NCBI RefSeq assembly: GCF_900163715.1
Contig: NZ_FWFF01000001.1
Coordinates: 434,001-498,000, forward strand
Reading direction: 5' to 3'
Length of the DNA stretch: 64,000 nt
Source: Brevibacterium yomogidense
GTDB taxonomy: Bacteria; Actinomycetota; Actinomycetes; Actinomycetales; Brevibacteriaceae
Part shown: positions 23,439-31,557 of the stretch, piece by piece
Layout: every line of letters begins with the position of its first letter
How positions within the stretch are numbered: the stretch's first letter is position 1
The notes under the pieces: generated by a model
What the model saw: only the letters and a program-made list of their open reading frames with translations
What the model was told of the DNA's origin: nothing
The model's database searches: none
Program-made: the position numbers and the translations under genes

Positions 23439-24395
23439 CTACTCGAAGTACCGCTGGATGTTCCCCACGAGCATGGTGTCGATCTGCTCTTCTGTCACGC
23501 CGCGCTCCCGCAGTGCGGGGAGGACCTCTTCCGTGATGTGGCGGTAGTTCCACGTGGGCACGGCCTGCTTCTTCGCCTCCGGGTCGAACCAGTCGATGAA
23601 GCAGGCAGCGTCGTGGGCGAGCACCATCCGGTCGGCGTACCCGTCTGCCGCCAGCCGCGCGACGGTATCGACCCGGTCCGAGAAGGGCAGCAGCACCTCG
23701 AGCCCGAAGCGGTCCATGCCCAGGAGCGATCCGGCGTCCGCGACCTCCTTGAGGTAATCGAGGTCCGTCGAATCACCCGAGTGCCCGATGACGACCTTCG
23801 TGAGATCGACACCCTCTTCCCGGAGGACCCGCTGTGCGTCCAGACCGGAGCGGGTGTGCGGGTTCGTGTGGACAGTGATCGGCGCGCCGGTTCGCACATG
23901 CGCCTGTGCGACCGCCCGCATCACGCGCTCGACTCCGGGGGTCATCCCCTGCTCCTCGATCGCGCACTTGAGGAACGCTGCGCGCACTCCGGTGTCAGCG
24001 ATCCCCTCCGTCAGATCCTTGACGAACAGCTCTGTCAGCGGCTCCGGCTGATCGAAGAGCAGCCCGGGGCCCGAGTAGTGGAACTGGAAGGGGATCTCGT
24101 TGTAGGTGTACAGCCCTGTGGCGACGACGATGTTGAGGTCGGTCCGCTCTGCGATCCGCTGGATGCGCGGGATGTACCGGCCCAGGCCCAGCACCGTGGG
24201 GTCCATGATCGAGTCGATCCCCAGTCCCTTGAGCTCGTTGAGGTCTCGCACCGCAAGGTCGATCATCGCCTCGTCGTCCCACTCCTGGTAGTTGAGGCGA
24301 TGCTCTTCACCCAGGACGAACACGTGCTCGTGCGCGTAGGTGCGCCCCAGCTGTGTGCTGTCGATCGAGCCCTTGACTGTCTCCACTGCCGCCAT
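23439..24395 (-). CDS. Phosphotriesterase-family metal-dependent hydrolase (lactonase-like)
   Basis: The 318-residue amidohydrolase-fold protein shows the binuclear metal set: His22 and His24 in YAHEHVF, a Lys in AAFLKCAIEEQG that would be carbamylated, His in PITVHTNPH, His in VVIGHSGDSTD, and Asp in MVLAHDAACF. PTE-related proteins are mostly lactonases or unknown hydrolases; true organophosphate activity is rare. The ATG at 24395 has GGAGGAGG six bases upstream and gives a canonical start to the fold; a frame opening at 24455 is less likely. Two operator-like repeats lie just upstream (24430-24465). It heads an operon with the amidase. Confidence 0.85.
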   Translation of the reverse strand: MAAVETVKGSIDSTQLGRTYAHEHVFVLGEEHRLNYQEWDDEAMIDLAVRDLNELKGLGIDSIMDPTVLGLGRYIPRIQRIAERTDLNIVVATGLYTYNEIPFQFHYSGPGLLFDQPEPLTELFVKDLTEGIADTGVRAAFLKCAIEEQGMTPGVERVMRAVAQAHVRTGAPITVHTNPHTRSGLDAQRVLREEGVDLTKVVIGHSGDSTDLDYLKEVADAGSLLGMDRFGLEVLLPFSDRVDTVARLAADGYADRMVLAHDAACFIDWFDPEAKKQAVPTWNYRHITEEVLPALRERGVTEEQIDTMLVGNIQRYFE

Positions 24396-24429
24396 CTTCG
24401 GCCTCCTCCCGGCGTCTCCGCCGAACCTC

Positions 24430-24465
24430 GTCACCACGCTGTGACACGCCACCACCCTGTGGCGT
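24430..24465. promoter_or_regulatory. Tandem operator sites upstream of the PTE-amidase operon
   Basis: Two related inverted repeats lie in tandem. GTCAC-CACGCT-GTGAC at 24430-24445 is a perfect 5-6-5 repeat and ACGCCAC-CACCCT-GTGGCGT at 24446-24465 a perfect 7-6-7 repeat. Both contain a 14-mer CACCACsCTGTGrC, spaced 18 bp apart. They lie 35-70 bp before the phosphotriesterase ATG. Two sites on nearly the same face of the helix suggest dimer-of-dimers binding. The regulator is not obvious; the LysR gene upstream is one candidate. Confidence 0.5.
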
Positions 24466-24557
24466 ACAGCACAATCGTAGCCTGAGGCTCGGACACGACG
24501 GAGGACGTCACCTGCGCAGACGGAAGGACGCCTGCGCCTGCACCACGGACGGGAGCC

Positions 24558-25469
24558 TCACACCTGCGGCTCGCCAGCGACCTCCACGAGTTCCGCTGCG
24601 GCTCCGGTCAGGCGTCGCGGCCCCTTCCACACCGCTGTTAAGGAACGGCGCACTCCGTCGCCTGCAATCGGCACGCGCAGGAGTTCTCCCGAGTCCAACT
24701 GCGCACGCACTGCCAGCGCACTGAGCACGGCCGGTCCCGCTCCAGATGCGACGGCGATCCGCACCGCGGCGTTGCTCCCCAGGACCATCGCGGGCGGTGC
24801 CAGCGGACTGTCGCCCACCACCGCCTCGAGCGCTTCCCGGGTGCCGGAGCCGCCCTCCCGCACCACCAGCGCCGTCGCCGCGAGCTCGTCCAACCCGACG
24901 GAGTCCGTCCTCTCCGCCCACGGATGATGCGCCGCGATGACGAGGATCAGCTCGTCATCTGCGACGACGCGCGCGTGGATGTCGCGGGGGATGTGGGGTG
25001 TCTCTACGAACCCCAGTCGCAGACGTCCCTCCCGCACGTCATCGATCACCCGCGTCGAGTTCTCGACCTCGAGGTGGACATGGGTATCCGGCGTACGCCG
25101 CCGCAGCTCCGTGAGCCAGACGGGGACCAGGTGCTCCGCGATCGTCATGCTCGCACCGACGCGCAGCTCCGGCGCGTCCTCGTCACGGGACGTCCGCAGC
25201 CATTCGGTGAAGTGATCGGCCGCCGCAAGGAGCTCACGGGCATGCGCTGCGTAGACCAGACCCGCAGGGGTGGGCCGGGAGCCTCGCGGGTGCCGATCCA
25301 GCAGCGGGGACGCAGCCTCTGCTTCGAGGCGCGCGATGAGTCGGCTCGCATTCGGCTGGTGGAGGCCCAGAAGTCGTGCCCCCGCGCCCAGGCTGCCTTC
25401 GTCCACGACCGCGACGAAGAGGGCGAGCGCCTGCAGGTTCGGCAGGTCATGCGGTGGCTCCAGTGACAT
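24558..25469 (-). CDS. LysR-family transcriptional regulator
   Basis: This is a 303-residue LysR regulator. The N-terminal winged helix reads LQALALFVAVVDEGSLGAGARLLGLHQPNASRLI in part (landmarks FVAVVDEGSL and LHQPNASRLIARLE). The C-terminal LysR substrate domain begins near ELRVGASMTIAEHLVPVWL. It diverges from the YeiH-type transporter gene, with an inverted repeat over its own start. LysR-YeiH pairs (YeiE/YeiH in E. coli) are common, so it probably regulates the transporter, and itself. Confidence 0.9.
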   Translation of the reverse strand: MSLEPPHDLPNLQALALFVAVVDEGSLGAGARLLGLHQPNASRLIARLEAEAASPLLDRHPRGSRPTPAGLVYAAHARELLAAADHFTEWLRTSRDEDAPELRVGASMTIAEHLVPVWLTELRRRTPDTHVHLEVENSTRVIDDVREGRLRLGFVETPHIPRDIHARVVADDELILVIAAHHPWAERTDSVGLDELAATALVVREGGSGTREALEAVVGDSPLAPPAMVLGSNAAVRIAVASGAGPAVLSALAVRAQLDSGELLRVPIAGDGVRRSLTAVWKGPRRLTGAAAELVEVAGEPQV

Positions 25470-25483
25470 ATCACGATGATATG
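25467..25483. promoter_or_regulatory. LysR-type operator in the lysR-yeiH intergenic region
   Basis: CATATCA-CGA-TGATATG is a perfect 7-3-7 inverted repeat that overlaps the ATG of lysR (25467-25469) and lies 58 bp before the transporter ATG. It contains the T-N11-A geometry of LysR recognition sites. Its position suits autorepression plus activation of the divergent gene. Confidence 0.6.
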
Positions 25484-25540
25484 CCCTGGTGCTGTTTCCC
25501 CGTCTACCGGCGGGGCCGTGCGCTTGGAAGAGTCGAGCTC

Positions 25541-26599
25541 ATGCAGGAACCCCCCTCGTCCGCACCGGTGTCGCACACCGCTGAGACGGCCGACGCCCAG
25601 GCCTCACCCGCCGCGACCCGCCTCCCCGGCATCACCCTCTGCACTGTGGCAGCGCTCGTTGCCTACGGTGCGGGCCTGCTCCTGCCCGGCGTGAGCCCGC
25701 TCATCCTCGCGATCGTCGGCGGAATCGTCGTGGCGAACCTCGTGCCCCTCCCGGCTGCCACTGCTCCCGGGATCGCGTTCTGCGCGAAGCCGGTGCTGCG
25801 CGCCGGCATCGTCCTCCTGGGTCTGCAGGTGGTGCTGGGCGACATCCTCGGACTCGGCCTCGGGGTGATCGCGGTCGTCGTCGGCATCGTCGCGATCGGA
25901 ATCATCGGCACGATCGCGATCGGCAGGGCGCTGGGCCTCTCACCGGTGCTCACCGTGCTCGTGGCCTGCGGCTTCTCGATCTGTGGGGCCGCTGCTGTCG
26001 GTGCCGTCGCGGGTGTCGTTGATCCGAAGCAGAAGCACGACAAGGACGTCGTCACCGCGGTGGCTCTGGTCGTCCTCTTCGGCACCCTCATGATCCCGCT
26101 GCTGCCGCTGACCGCGAACCTCCTTACCCTCGACAGTGCGACCGCCGGACTCTGGGCCGGCGGGGCGATCCACGAGGTCGCGCAGGTCGTCGCGGCCGGC
26201 GGTGTGCTGGGCGGCGGAGCGCTGGCGATCGCGGTCATCGTCAAGCTCGCACGCGTCCTCATGCTGGCACCCGTCATCGCGATCCTGAGCGTGCGGGAGC
26301 GCCGTCGCGCCACCGCGGCCGAGGCCCCTTCGGTACACCTGCCGCCGATCGTGCCGCTGTTCGTCGCCGGGTTCCTCGCAATGGTCATCGTGCGCTCGTT
26401 CGTGCCCGTGCCGGAGGTCGCACTGGACATCGCCGGCGTCGCCCAGACCCTGCTGCTGTCGACTGCGATGTTCGCGCTGGGGTGCGGGGTGAAGATCCGT
26501 GCGCTCGTGCAGGTCGGTCCGCGACCGTTCGTCCTCGCCGCCCTGTCGACGATCCTCGTCGCGACACTCGCGCTGACGGGGATGCTGCTGGTCAGCTGA
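25541..26599 (+). CDS. YeiH-family putative sulfate exporter / inner-membrane protein
   Basis: This 352-residue membrane protein (UPF0324, YeiH) has about ten hydrophobic segments. Family blocks include VLRAGIVLLGLQVVLGDIL, VACGFSICGAAAVGAVAGVV and GLWAGGAIHEVAQVVAAG. Some members have been linked to sulfite or sulfate export, but the substrate is uncertain. The ATG at 25541 is chosen because the ~25 preceding residues in the frame do not look like membrane-protein sequence; the Shine-Dalgarno GGAAGAG is somewhat distant. The gene diverges from lysR. Immediately after its TGA lies an 18-bp tandem repeat that partly copies its own 3' end. Confidence 0.85.
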   Translation: MQEPPSSAPVSHTAETADAQASPAATRLPGITLCTVAALVAYGAGLLLPGVSPLILAIVGGIVVANLVPLPAATAPGIAFCAKPVLRAGIVLLGLQVVLGDILGLGLGVIAVVVGIVAIGIIGTIAIGRALGLSPVLTVLVACGFSICGAAAVGAVAGVVDPKQKHDKDVVTAVALVVLFGTLMIPLLPLTANLLTLDSATAGLWAGGAIHEVAQVVAAGGVLGGGALAIAVIVKLARVLMLAPVIAILSVRERRRATAAEAPSVHLPPIVPLFVAGFLAMVIVRSFVPVPEVALDIAGVAQTLLLSTAMFALGCGVKIRALVQVGPRPFVLAALSTILVATLALTGMLLVS

Positions 26600-26636
26600 G
26601 CTCACCTGGCCACCTGAACTCACCTGGTCGACTGAA
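26583..26636 (+). repeat. 18-bp tandem repeat overlapping the yeiH stop codon
   Basis: CTCACCTGGCCACCTGAA (26601-26618) and CTCACCTGGTCGACTGAA (26619-26636) are 18-bp direct copies. The last 18 bp of the transporter gene (26583-26600, TGCTGCTGGTCAGCTGAG) resemble them, including the CTGGTC..CTGA core with the stop codon. This suggests a slippage duplication of the gene end. Confidence 0.6.
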
Positions 26637-26645
26637 CCCAGCCAC

Positions 26646-27302
26646 TCACGGCACGAACCCGAGCGGCTCCACGGCCGCGTTGTGCGTGTCGCGCAGGTGA
26701 GCGCGCAGCGACTCCGCAAAGCGCGCAACGTCGCCCGAGCGCAGAGCCTCGATCAGCGCGCGGTGCTCCGCGATCATGGCCGCCCGCCGCTCGATGAGCC
26801 GCTCCCCCTGCCGGAAGAGCATGAAGCGGCGTCGATCGGCCAGGCGGTCGCTCATCTCCAGCAGCACCGCATTGCCGCCCATCTCGACGAACATCCGATG
26901 GAAACCGGTCGTGAGGTCGATGAACAACGGCAGGTCACCGTCCTCCAAAGCGGCCTCCTGCTCCCGGAGCGACTCCTCCAGCCTCGGCAGCAGGCGCTCG
27001 GTCGTCACCGCTGTCGCCCGCTGCGCCGCAGACGCCTCGAGCATGTACCTGGCATCCGCGATCTCGGAGATGTCGCGGTCGCTCAGCCCGTTCACCAGGG
27101 CTCCGCGCTTGGGGTAGATCGTCACCCACTGCTCCTCCTGCAGCCGTGCCAGCGCGGCGCGGACAGGAGTGCGACTCATCCCCAGGTCCTCGGCGAGGCC
27201 GCTCTCACCCAACATCTGGCCGGGAGCGAACCCGCCTTCGAGGATCGCATCGCGGAGGTGCCGGTACGCGCGCCCGGCCGCCGACGAATCGTCAGTCGTC
27301 AC
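26646..27302 (-). CDS. GntR-family (FCD) transcriptional regulator
   Basis: This is a 218-residue regulator. The winged helix covers about 10-75 with GRAYRHLRDAILEGGFAPG and LGMSRTPVRAALARLQEE; the FCD domain follows with DISEIADARYMLEASAAQRA and FIDLTTGFHRMFVEMGGN. The GTG at 27302 has AAGGGGAG seven bases upstream; the ATG at 27320 lacks a clear ribosome site. It diverges from the MFS gene, and a TAGGAT/ATCCTA inverted repeat lies between them, so it probably regulates the transporter. Confidence 0.87.
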   Translation of the reverse strand: MTTDDSSAAGRAYRHLRDAILEGGFAPGQMLGESGLAEDLGMSRTPVRAALARLQEEQWVTIYPKRGALVNGLSDRDISEIADARYMLEASAAQRATAVTTERLLPRLEESLREQEAALEDGDLPLFIDLTTGFHRMFVEMGGNAVLLEMSDRLADRRRFMLFRQGERLIERRAAMIAEHRALIEALRSGDVARFAESLRAHLRDTHNAAVEPLGFVP

Positions 27303-27339
27303 CTGTCCACTCCCCTTCATCCGGCACTCACCCACCCTG

Positions 27340-27360
27340 TAGGATCCATCTTGTATCCTA
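27340..27360. promoter_or_regulatory. Operator between gntR and the divergent MFS gene
   Basis: TAGGAT (27340-27345) and ATCCTA (27355-27360) form a perfect 6-bp inverted repeat with a 9-bp spacer; the left arm runs into GGATCC. It lies 38 bp from the GntR GTG and 25 bp before the MFS GTG. The site overlaps the first possible MFS ATG at 27362, another reason to prefer the downstream start. Confidence 0.5.
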
Positions 27361-27385
27361 GATGACGAGGACAAGGACGACGACG

Positions 27386-28630
27386 GTGACGTCACAGAAG
27401 CTCACACTGGCCAAGCTCTTCACGGCCCAGCTCTTCTCCGGCGCGGGGATCGCGTCCGGCTACGCCGTCGGCGGTCTGCTCGCAGAGCAGATCACGGGCA
27501 GGACCGCGATGGCGGGCTTCGCCCAGATGAGTGTGATCCTGGGGGCCGGCCTGGTCGCCTATCCGCTGTCCACGCTGGCGTCGCGGTTCGGCAGGCGCAC
27601 TGCGCTGACCCTCGGGTTCGGAATCGGGACCCTGGGCGCCGCCATCGTCCTCACCGGCGTCGCCGTGGGCTTCCTGCCCCTGTTCATGGTCGGCATGATG
27701 CTGTGCGGCTCCTCGACCGCCGCGGGCCTCCAGGCGCGCTACGCCGCATCCGACACCGCGAATCCCGCCAAGCCGGGACAGGCGATGTCGATCGTCATCT
27801 GGGCGACGACCGTCGGGTCCGTGCTGGGCCCCAACTTCACGGAGCCGGGATCACGACTGGGCGAGCTGCTCGGCATGAATCCGCTGGCGGGGCCCTACCT
27901 CATCTCGATGGGCTGCTTCCTCCTCGCGGCGACCGCGGCCTTCACCCTCACCCCCGAGCGCCGCGTCGTCAGCAGTCCCACGGACCAGCAGGAGACGACG
28001 GTGCGCACAGCACCCCAGGACCGGCCCTCCTTCGGCGAGGCGCTCCGGTACCTCCTCCGCCAGCCGGTCGCCCTCTACGCCGTCATCACCGTGATCTCGG
28101 GGCAGATGATCATGACCAACGTGATGGTCATGACCCCGGTGCACATGGACCACCAGCACTTCGACCTCACGGCAGTGGGGATCGTGGTGAGCATCCACAT
28201 CATGGGCATGTACGTCTTCTCCCCGATCTTCGGCTGGATGGCGGACCGATGGGGGCCCGGCAGCGTCATCACCTCCGGCGCGGTCGTCTACGCCGTGACC
28301 ATCGCGCTGGGGATCTACGACTCGCTGCTGCCCTCGTCGGACTTCGTCATCCTCAACATCGCGCTGTTCCTGCTGGGGGTCGGCTGGTCGATGTTCCTCA
28401 TCGGCGGATCGTCGCTGCTCGTGAAGTCGGTGAACGATCGCATGCGGGTGCCGCTGCAGGGGATGTCCGACTCCGCGATGAATCTGGGCGGCGCGCTCAT
28501 GGCGGCATTCGCGGGCACGGCGCTGCAGTTGGGCGGATTCTTCCTGATCAATGCGCTCGCCGGAATCGTGCTGCTCGTGAACATCGTCTTCGCCGTGCTG
28601 GCCCGCAGACGGTCGCACGCCGCCTCTTAG
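27386..28630 (+). CDS. MFS transporter (12-TM-type permease)
   Basis: This ~414-residue permease has about twelve hydrophobic segments. Loop 2-3 carries the MFS signature as TLASRFGRRTALTLGFG, and the mirrored loop 8-9 reads IFGWMADRWGPG. Histidine/methionine-rich segments (VMVMTPVHMDHQHFDL, IHIMGMYVF) lie in the second half. I prefer GTG at 27386, which has AAGGA eight bases upstream, over ATG at 27362, which has no ribosome site and touches the operator. Regulated by the adjacent GntR. The substrate is unknown. It converges on the ornithine cyclodeaminase-like gene. Confidence 0.87.
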   Translation: MTSQKLTLAKLFTAQLFSGAGIASGYAVGGLLAEQITGRTAMAGFAQMSVILGAGLVAYPLSTLASRFGRRTALTLGFGIGTLGAAIVLTGVAVGFLPLFMVGMMLCGSSTAAGLQARYAASDTANPAKPGQAMSIVIWATTVGSVLGPNFTEPGSRLGELLGMNPLAGPYLISMGCFLLAATAAFTLTPERRVVSSPTDQQETTVRTAPQDRPSFGEALRYLLRQPVALYAVITVISGQMIMTNVMVMTPVHMDHQHFDLTAVGIVVSIHIMGMYVFSPIFGWMADRWGPGSVITSGAVVYAVTIALGIYDSLLPSSDFVILNIALFLLGVGWSMFLIGGSSLLVKSVNDRMRVPLQGMSDSAMNLGGALMAAFAGTALQLGGFFLINALAGIVLLVNIVFAVLARRRSHAAS

Positions 28631-28686
28631 GCAGTGGCACTTACTCAATGGCACCCGCGGTGGTACCGGAATGTCAGGGGGATCGC

Positions 28687-29661
28687 CTACTCTTGCGTCT
28701 CACCCGCGCGCCTCAGGATCGCCTCGGCGAATGCCAGGTCCTGCAGCGCGAAGCCCGAGCTGTCGAACACCGTGACCTGGTCAGCGTCCACCCGGCCCGG
28801 GGCCGCTCCCGTCAGGACGGATCCCAGCGCGGTGACCGGGACCTCGGGCGCGGCATGCGAGAACTCACCGATCGACCGGGACTGGTCCGGCAGGTCGCAG
28901 AAGAGGCTGCCCCGCTCATAGAGCGCGGCCCCCAGCTCCTGCTTGCCGGAGCCGTCCGCGCCCATCGCGGAGATGTGGGTTCCCGGGCGCACCCAGCCGG
29001 CGTCGATGACCGGAGACTTCGCATTCGTCGCGGTGACGACGACGTCGGCCCGTCGGACGCCGTCCTCGATCGAGGTCGCCTCGACCGTCACACCGCCCGG
29101 TACCCCTGCACTGCTCGGGCCCGCCGCCGAGGCCCCCAAGACCTCGCGCAGCCGGTCCGCCCGCTCTTCGGCGGCCTCGGGACGGCGGCCTGCGACGAGC
29201 ACGCGCTCGAAGTCGCGCACGCGGAACGCCGCGCGCGCCTCGTAGAGCGCCTGGTGGCCCGTGCCCACCACGGTGAGCACGCGGGAATCCTCCCGGGCCA
29301 GGGTCTGCACCGCGAGTGCGTCCGCCGCGGCGGTGCGGAAGCCGTTGCCGGCTGCGGCCTCGACGACGGCGCGGATGCGTCCGGTCTCCGGATGCAGGAG
29401 GATCACGGACGATCCATGGTTCGACAGTCCGTGGGCGTCGTTGCCGGGCCAGTAGCTGCCGATCTTGATGACGGCGGCAGTGCCGCTCGCCCCGGACTTC
29501 ACGGTGAAGCGGTGGCCGCGCTCCGTCACGGGGGCCACGACGACGGGGTAGACGGTGGAGTCCCCCACGGAGGCGAGGAAGGCCTCGCGCGCCGATTCCA
29601 GCGCGAGAGCCTCATCGACCAGCTCCCGCGACACCGCCTCGTCCACCACTCGGATCGTCAT
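28687..29661 (-). CDS. Ornithine cyclodeaminase / mu-crystallin family protein
   Basis: This is a 324-residue NAD(P)-dependent enzyme. The substrate Lys is in KIGSYWPGND, the RTAAADALA segment carries the conserved Arg, the dinucleotide-binding motif is VLTVVGTGHQALYEARA, and the catalytic Asp is in VTVFDSSGFALQDLAFAEA. The family includes ornithine cyclodeaminase, delta1-pyrroline-2-carboxylate reductase, and alanine or lysine dehydrogenases. The presence of an AcnX gene at the window start makes the reductase role attractive, but the two are 28 kb apart. It lies 82 bp after the DHA2 transporter in the same direction. Confidence 0.85.
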   Translation of the reverse strand: MTIRVVDEAVSRELVDEALALESAREAFLASVGDSTVYPVVVAPVTERGHRFTVKSGASGTAAVIKIGSYWPGNDAHGLSNHGSSVILLHPETGRIRAVVEAAAGNGFRTAAADALAVQTLAREDSRVLTVVGTGHQALYEARAAFRVRDFERVLVAGRRPEAAEERADRLREVLGASAAGPSSAGVPGGVTVEATSIEDGVRRADVVVTATNAKSPVIDAGWVRPGTHISAMGADGSGKQELGAALYERGSLFCDLPDQSRSIGEFSHAAPEVPVTALGSVLTGAAPGRVDADQVTVFDSSGFALQDLAFAEAILRRAGETQE

Positions 29662-29743
29662 CCCGGCCTCCTCATCACCACACGAAGACTGCTTCCGCTG
29701 TGGTTCTCACCCTAGGTGGTGCGGGTGAAGGTGCGGGTGCGGG

Positions 29744-31225
29744 TCAGTCTGCGACCACCTCGGCCGCCTCCTGGTCCTCGGGCTTCTGGATGAAGAAGGC
29801 CAGGACCACCGGGACGATCGCGATGCACGCCGCGATGAGGAAGGCGGCGCGGGCACCCGGTGCTGCGGCCTCGGCAGCGGACTCGCCAGCAGCCTCGCCC
29901 GCATGCAGTGCGGCGGAGTAGACCGCCACGAGGAGCGCGGTCCCCGCCGCTCCGCCGACCTGCTGGAGGGTGTTGAGCACTGCGGAGCCGTGCGAGTAGA
30001 GGTGCCGCTGGAGCGATCCCAGCGACGCGGAGAACAGCGGGGTGAACGACGCGGCGAGGCCCAGCGACATGACCGTCTGGACGACGACCAGCGTCCATGT
30101 GGGCGTCGCAGTGCCGACCGTCGAGTACACGAACATCGCCGCAGCGATCATGAAGGTGCCCGGGACGAGCAGCACGCGGGGTCCGCGCGCATCGTAGATC
30201 CGGCCCATGACGGGACCCAGCAGACCCATGAGGAGCGAGCCCGGCAGCAGCACCATGCCCGACTGCGCGGCGGTGAGACCGGCGACCGTCTGGAGGAACA
30301 GGGGCAGCAGGGAGAACGTGCCGAACATCGACAGGGCGACGATCGCCATGATGATGACCGACAGGACGTAGTTGCGCGAGCGGAAGACCCGCAGGTCCAG
30401 CAGGGCCCGCTCCTGCTTCTGCAGCGACAGCTGCCGCCACACGAAGACGGCGAGGAACACGAGTCCGCCGCCGATCGCGCCCCAGCCGATGAGGAGGACG
30501 GTCGAACCGGCACCACCGGTATTCGCCCCGCCGAACTGGCTGAGGCCGTACACGATGCCGCCGAACGCCAGGGCGGACAGCAGGATGGACACGACATCGA
30601 TCGGCGCATCGGTCGACTCGCCCAGGTTCGTCATCCACTTCGCACCGAGGCCCAGGGCGATGAGCGCGATCGGCAGGACGATTCCGAACAGCCAGCGCCA
30701 CCCGAGGCTGTCGAGGACGAGGCCGGACATCGTCGGTCCGATCGCGGGGGCGAGCGACATGACGAGGCCCACGCGGCCCATCATGCGTCCGCGCGAGTGC
30801 GCGGGCACGACGTTCATCATGGTCGTCATGAGCAGCGGCAGCATGATGCCGGTGCCGGCGGCCTGCACGATGCGACCCACCAGCAGCGGGATGAACCCGG
30901 AGGCGACGAGGCAGAGAGCCGTGCCCACGGAGAAGGTGATCATCGCCGCCAGGAACACCTGGCGGGTCGTGAATCGCTGGAGCACGAATCCGGTCGTCGG
31001 GATGACAACCGCCATCGTGAGCATGAAGGCGCTCGTGAACCACTGTCCCTGCTCCGGCGGGATGCCCAGCGAGATGTTGAGCTCCGGGATGGCGATGGCC
31101 ATCGTCGTCTCGTTGAGGATCGCCACGAACGCGGCTGCGAGCAGGAGCCAGATGACCCGCATACCCGCAGGATCGATGTCATCGTTGCGCGACACTGCGC
31201 GCATGCTTCCGGTATCGGTGGTCAC
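29744..31225 (-). CDS. DHA2-family (EmrB/QacA-type) MFS drug exporter
   Basis: This ~493-residue protein has about fourteen hydrophobic segments, typical of DHA2 proton-driven multidrug exporters. Motif D1-like TTMAIAIPELNISLG and WFTSAFMLTMAVVIP mark TM1-2. The drug-exporter motif C is LAPAIGPTMSGLVLDSLGWR. The GTG at 31225 has CGGAGC eight bases upstream and is preferred to the GTG at 31261. An imperfect inverted repeat at 31292-31311 may be its operator. Substrate unknown. Confidence 0.88.
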   Translation of the reverse strand: MTTDTGSMRAVSRNDDIDPAGMRVIWLLLAAAFVAILNETTMAIAIPELNISLGIPPEQGQWFTSAFMLTMAVVIPTTGFVLQRFTTRQVFLAAMITFSVGTALCLVASGFIPLLVGRIVQAAGTGIMLPLLMTTMMNVVPAHSRGRMMGRVGLVMSLAPAIGPTMSGLVLDSLGWRWLFGIVLPIALIALGLGAKWMTNLGESTDAPIDVVSILLSALAFGGIVYGLSQFGGANTGGAGSTVLLIGWGAIGGGLVFLAVFVWRQLSLQKQERALLDLRVFRSRNYVLSVIIMAIVALSMFGTFSLLPLFLQTVAGLTAAQSGMVLLPGSLLMGLLGPVMGRIYDARGPRVLLVPGTFMIAAAMFVYSTVGTATPTWTLVVVQTVMSLGLAASFTPLFSASLGSLQRHLYSHGSAVLNTLQQVGGAAGTALLVAVYSAALHAGEAAGESAAEAAAPGARAAFLIAACIAIVPVVLAFFIQKPEDQEAAEVVAD

Positions 31226-31291
31226 GGCTGTGCTCCGAGTCTGTGAGAGGTGTATCCGCACACGCGTGGCAGGACCGCCACGGGTGCATTC

Positions 31292-31311
31292 GATGATGAT
31301 CAGTCGTCATC
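31292..31311. promoter_or_regulatory. Inverted repeat upstream of the DHA2 exporter gene
   Basis: GATGATGA-TCAG-TCGTCATC is an 8-4-8 inverted repeat with one mismatch, 67-86 bp upstream of the exporter GTG. Drug exporters are usually controlled by local MarR or TetR repressors, but no such gene is adjacent. The 332 bp between the exporter and the ligase (31226-31557) hold only this site and the 18-bp repeats. Confidence 0.4.
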
Positions 31312-31442
31312 GGCGGAGTCGGCACGTGCTGCTTCCAGCCGTCGCTCCGGCGCAGATGAGGAGATGATCCTAGCACCGCGCGACTCCCACCGATAGACGT
31401 CTGGCAGTGACCCACACCTCGCTCACGGGGTCCGGTCTCCTC

Positions 31443-31532
31443 TGTGGACTCGACGGATCCTGTGGACTCGACGGATCCTGTGGGCTCGGCGGATCCTGTG
31501 GGCTCGGCGGGTCCCGTGGGTTCGACAGCTCC
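31443..31532. repeat. Minisatellite: five 18-bp tandem units
   Basis: Units 1 and 2 (31443-31460, 31461-31478) are identical TGTGGACTCGACGGATCC. Units 3-5 (31479-31532) diverge stepwise, for example TGTGGGCTCGGCGGATCC. It begins 26 bp beyond the stop of the acyl-CoA ligase on the minus strand. Eighteen is a multiple of three; in a shifted frame continuing from the ligase end it would encode (E-P/S-T-G-S-A/V)n. Confidence 0.85.
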
Positions 31533-31557
31533 AGCAGACTCAGCAGCCCGTGTGGGA

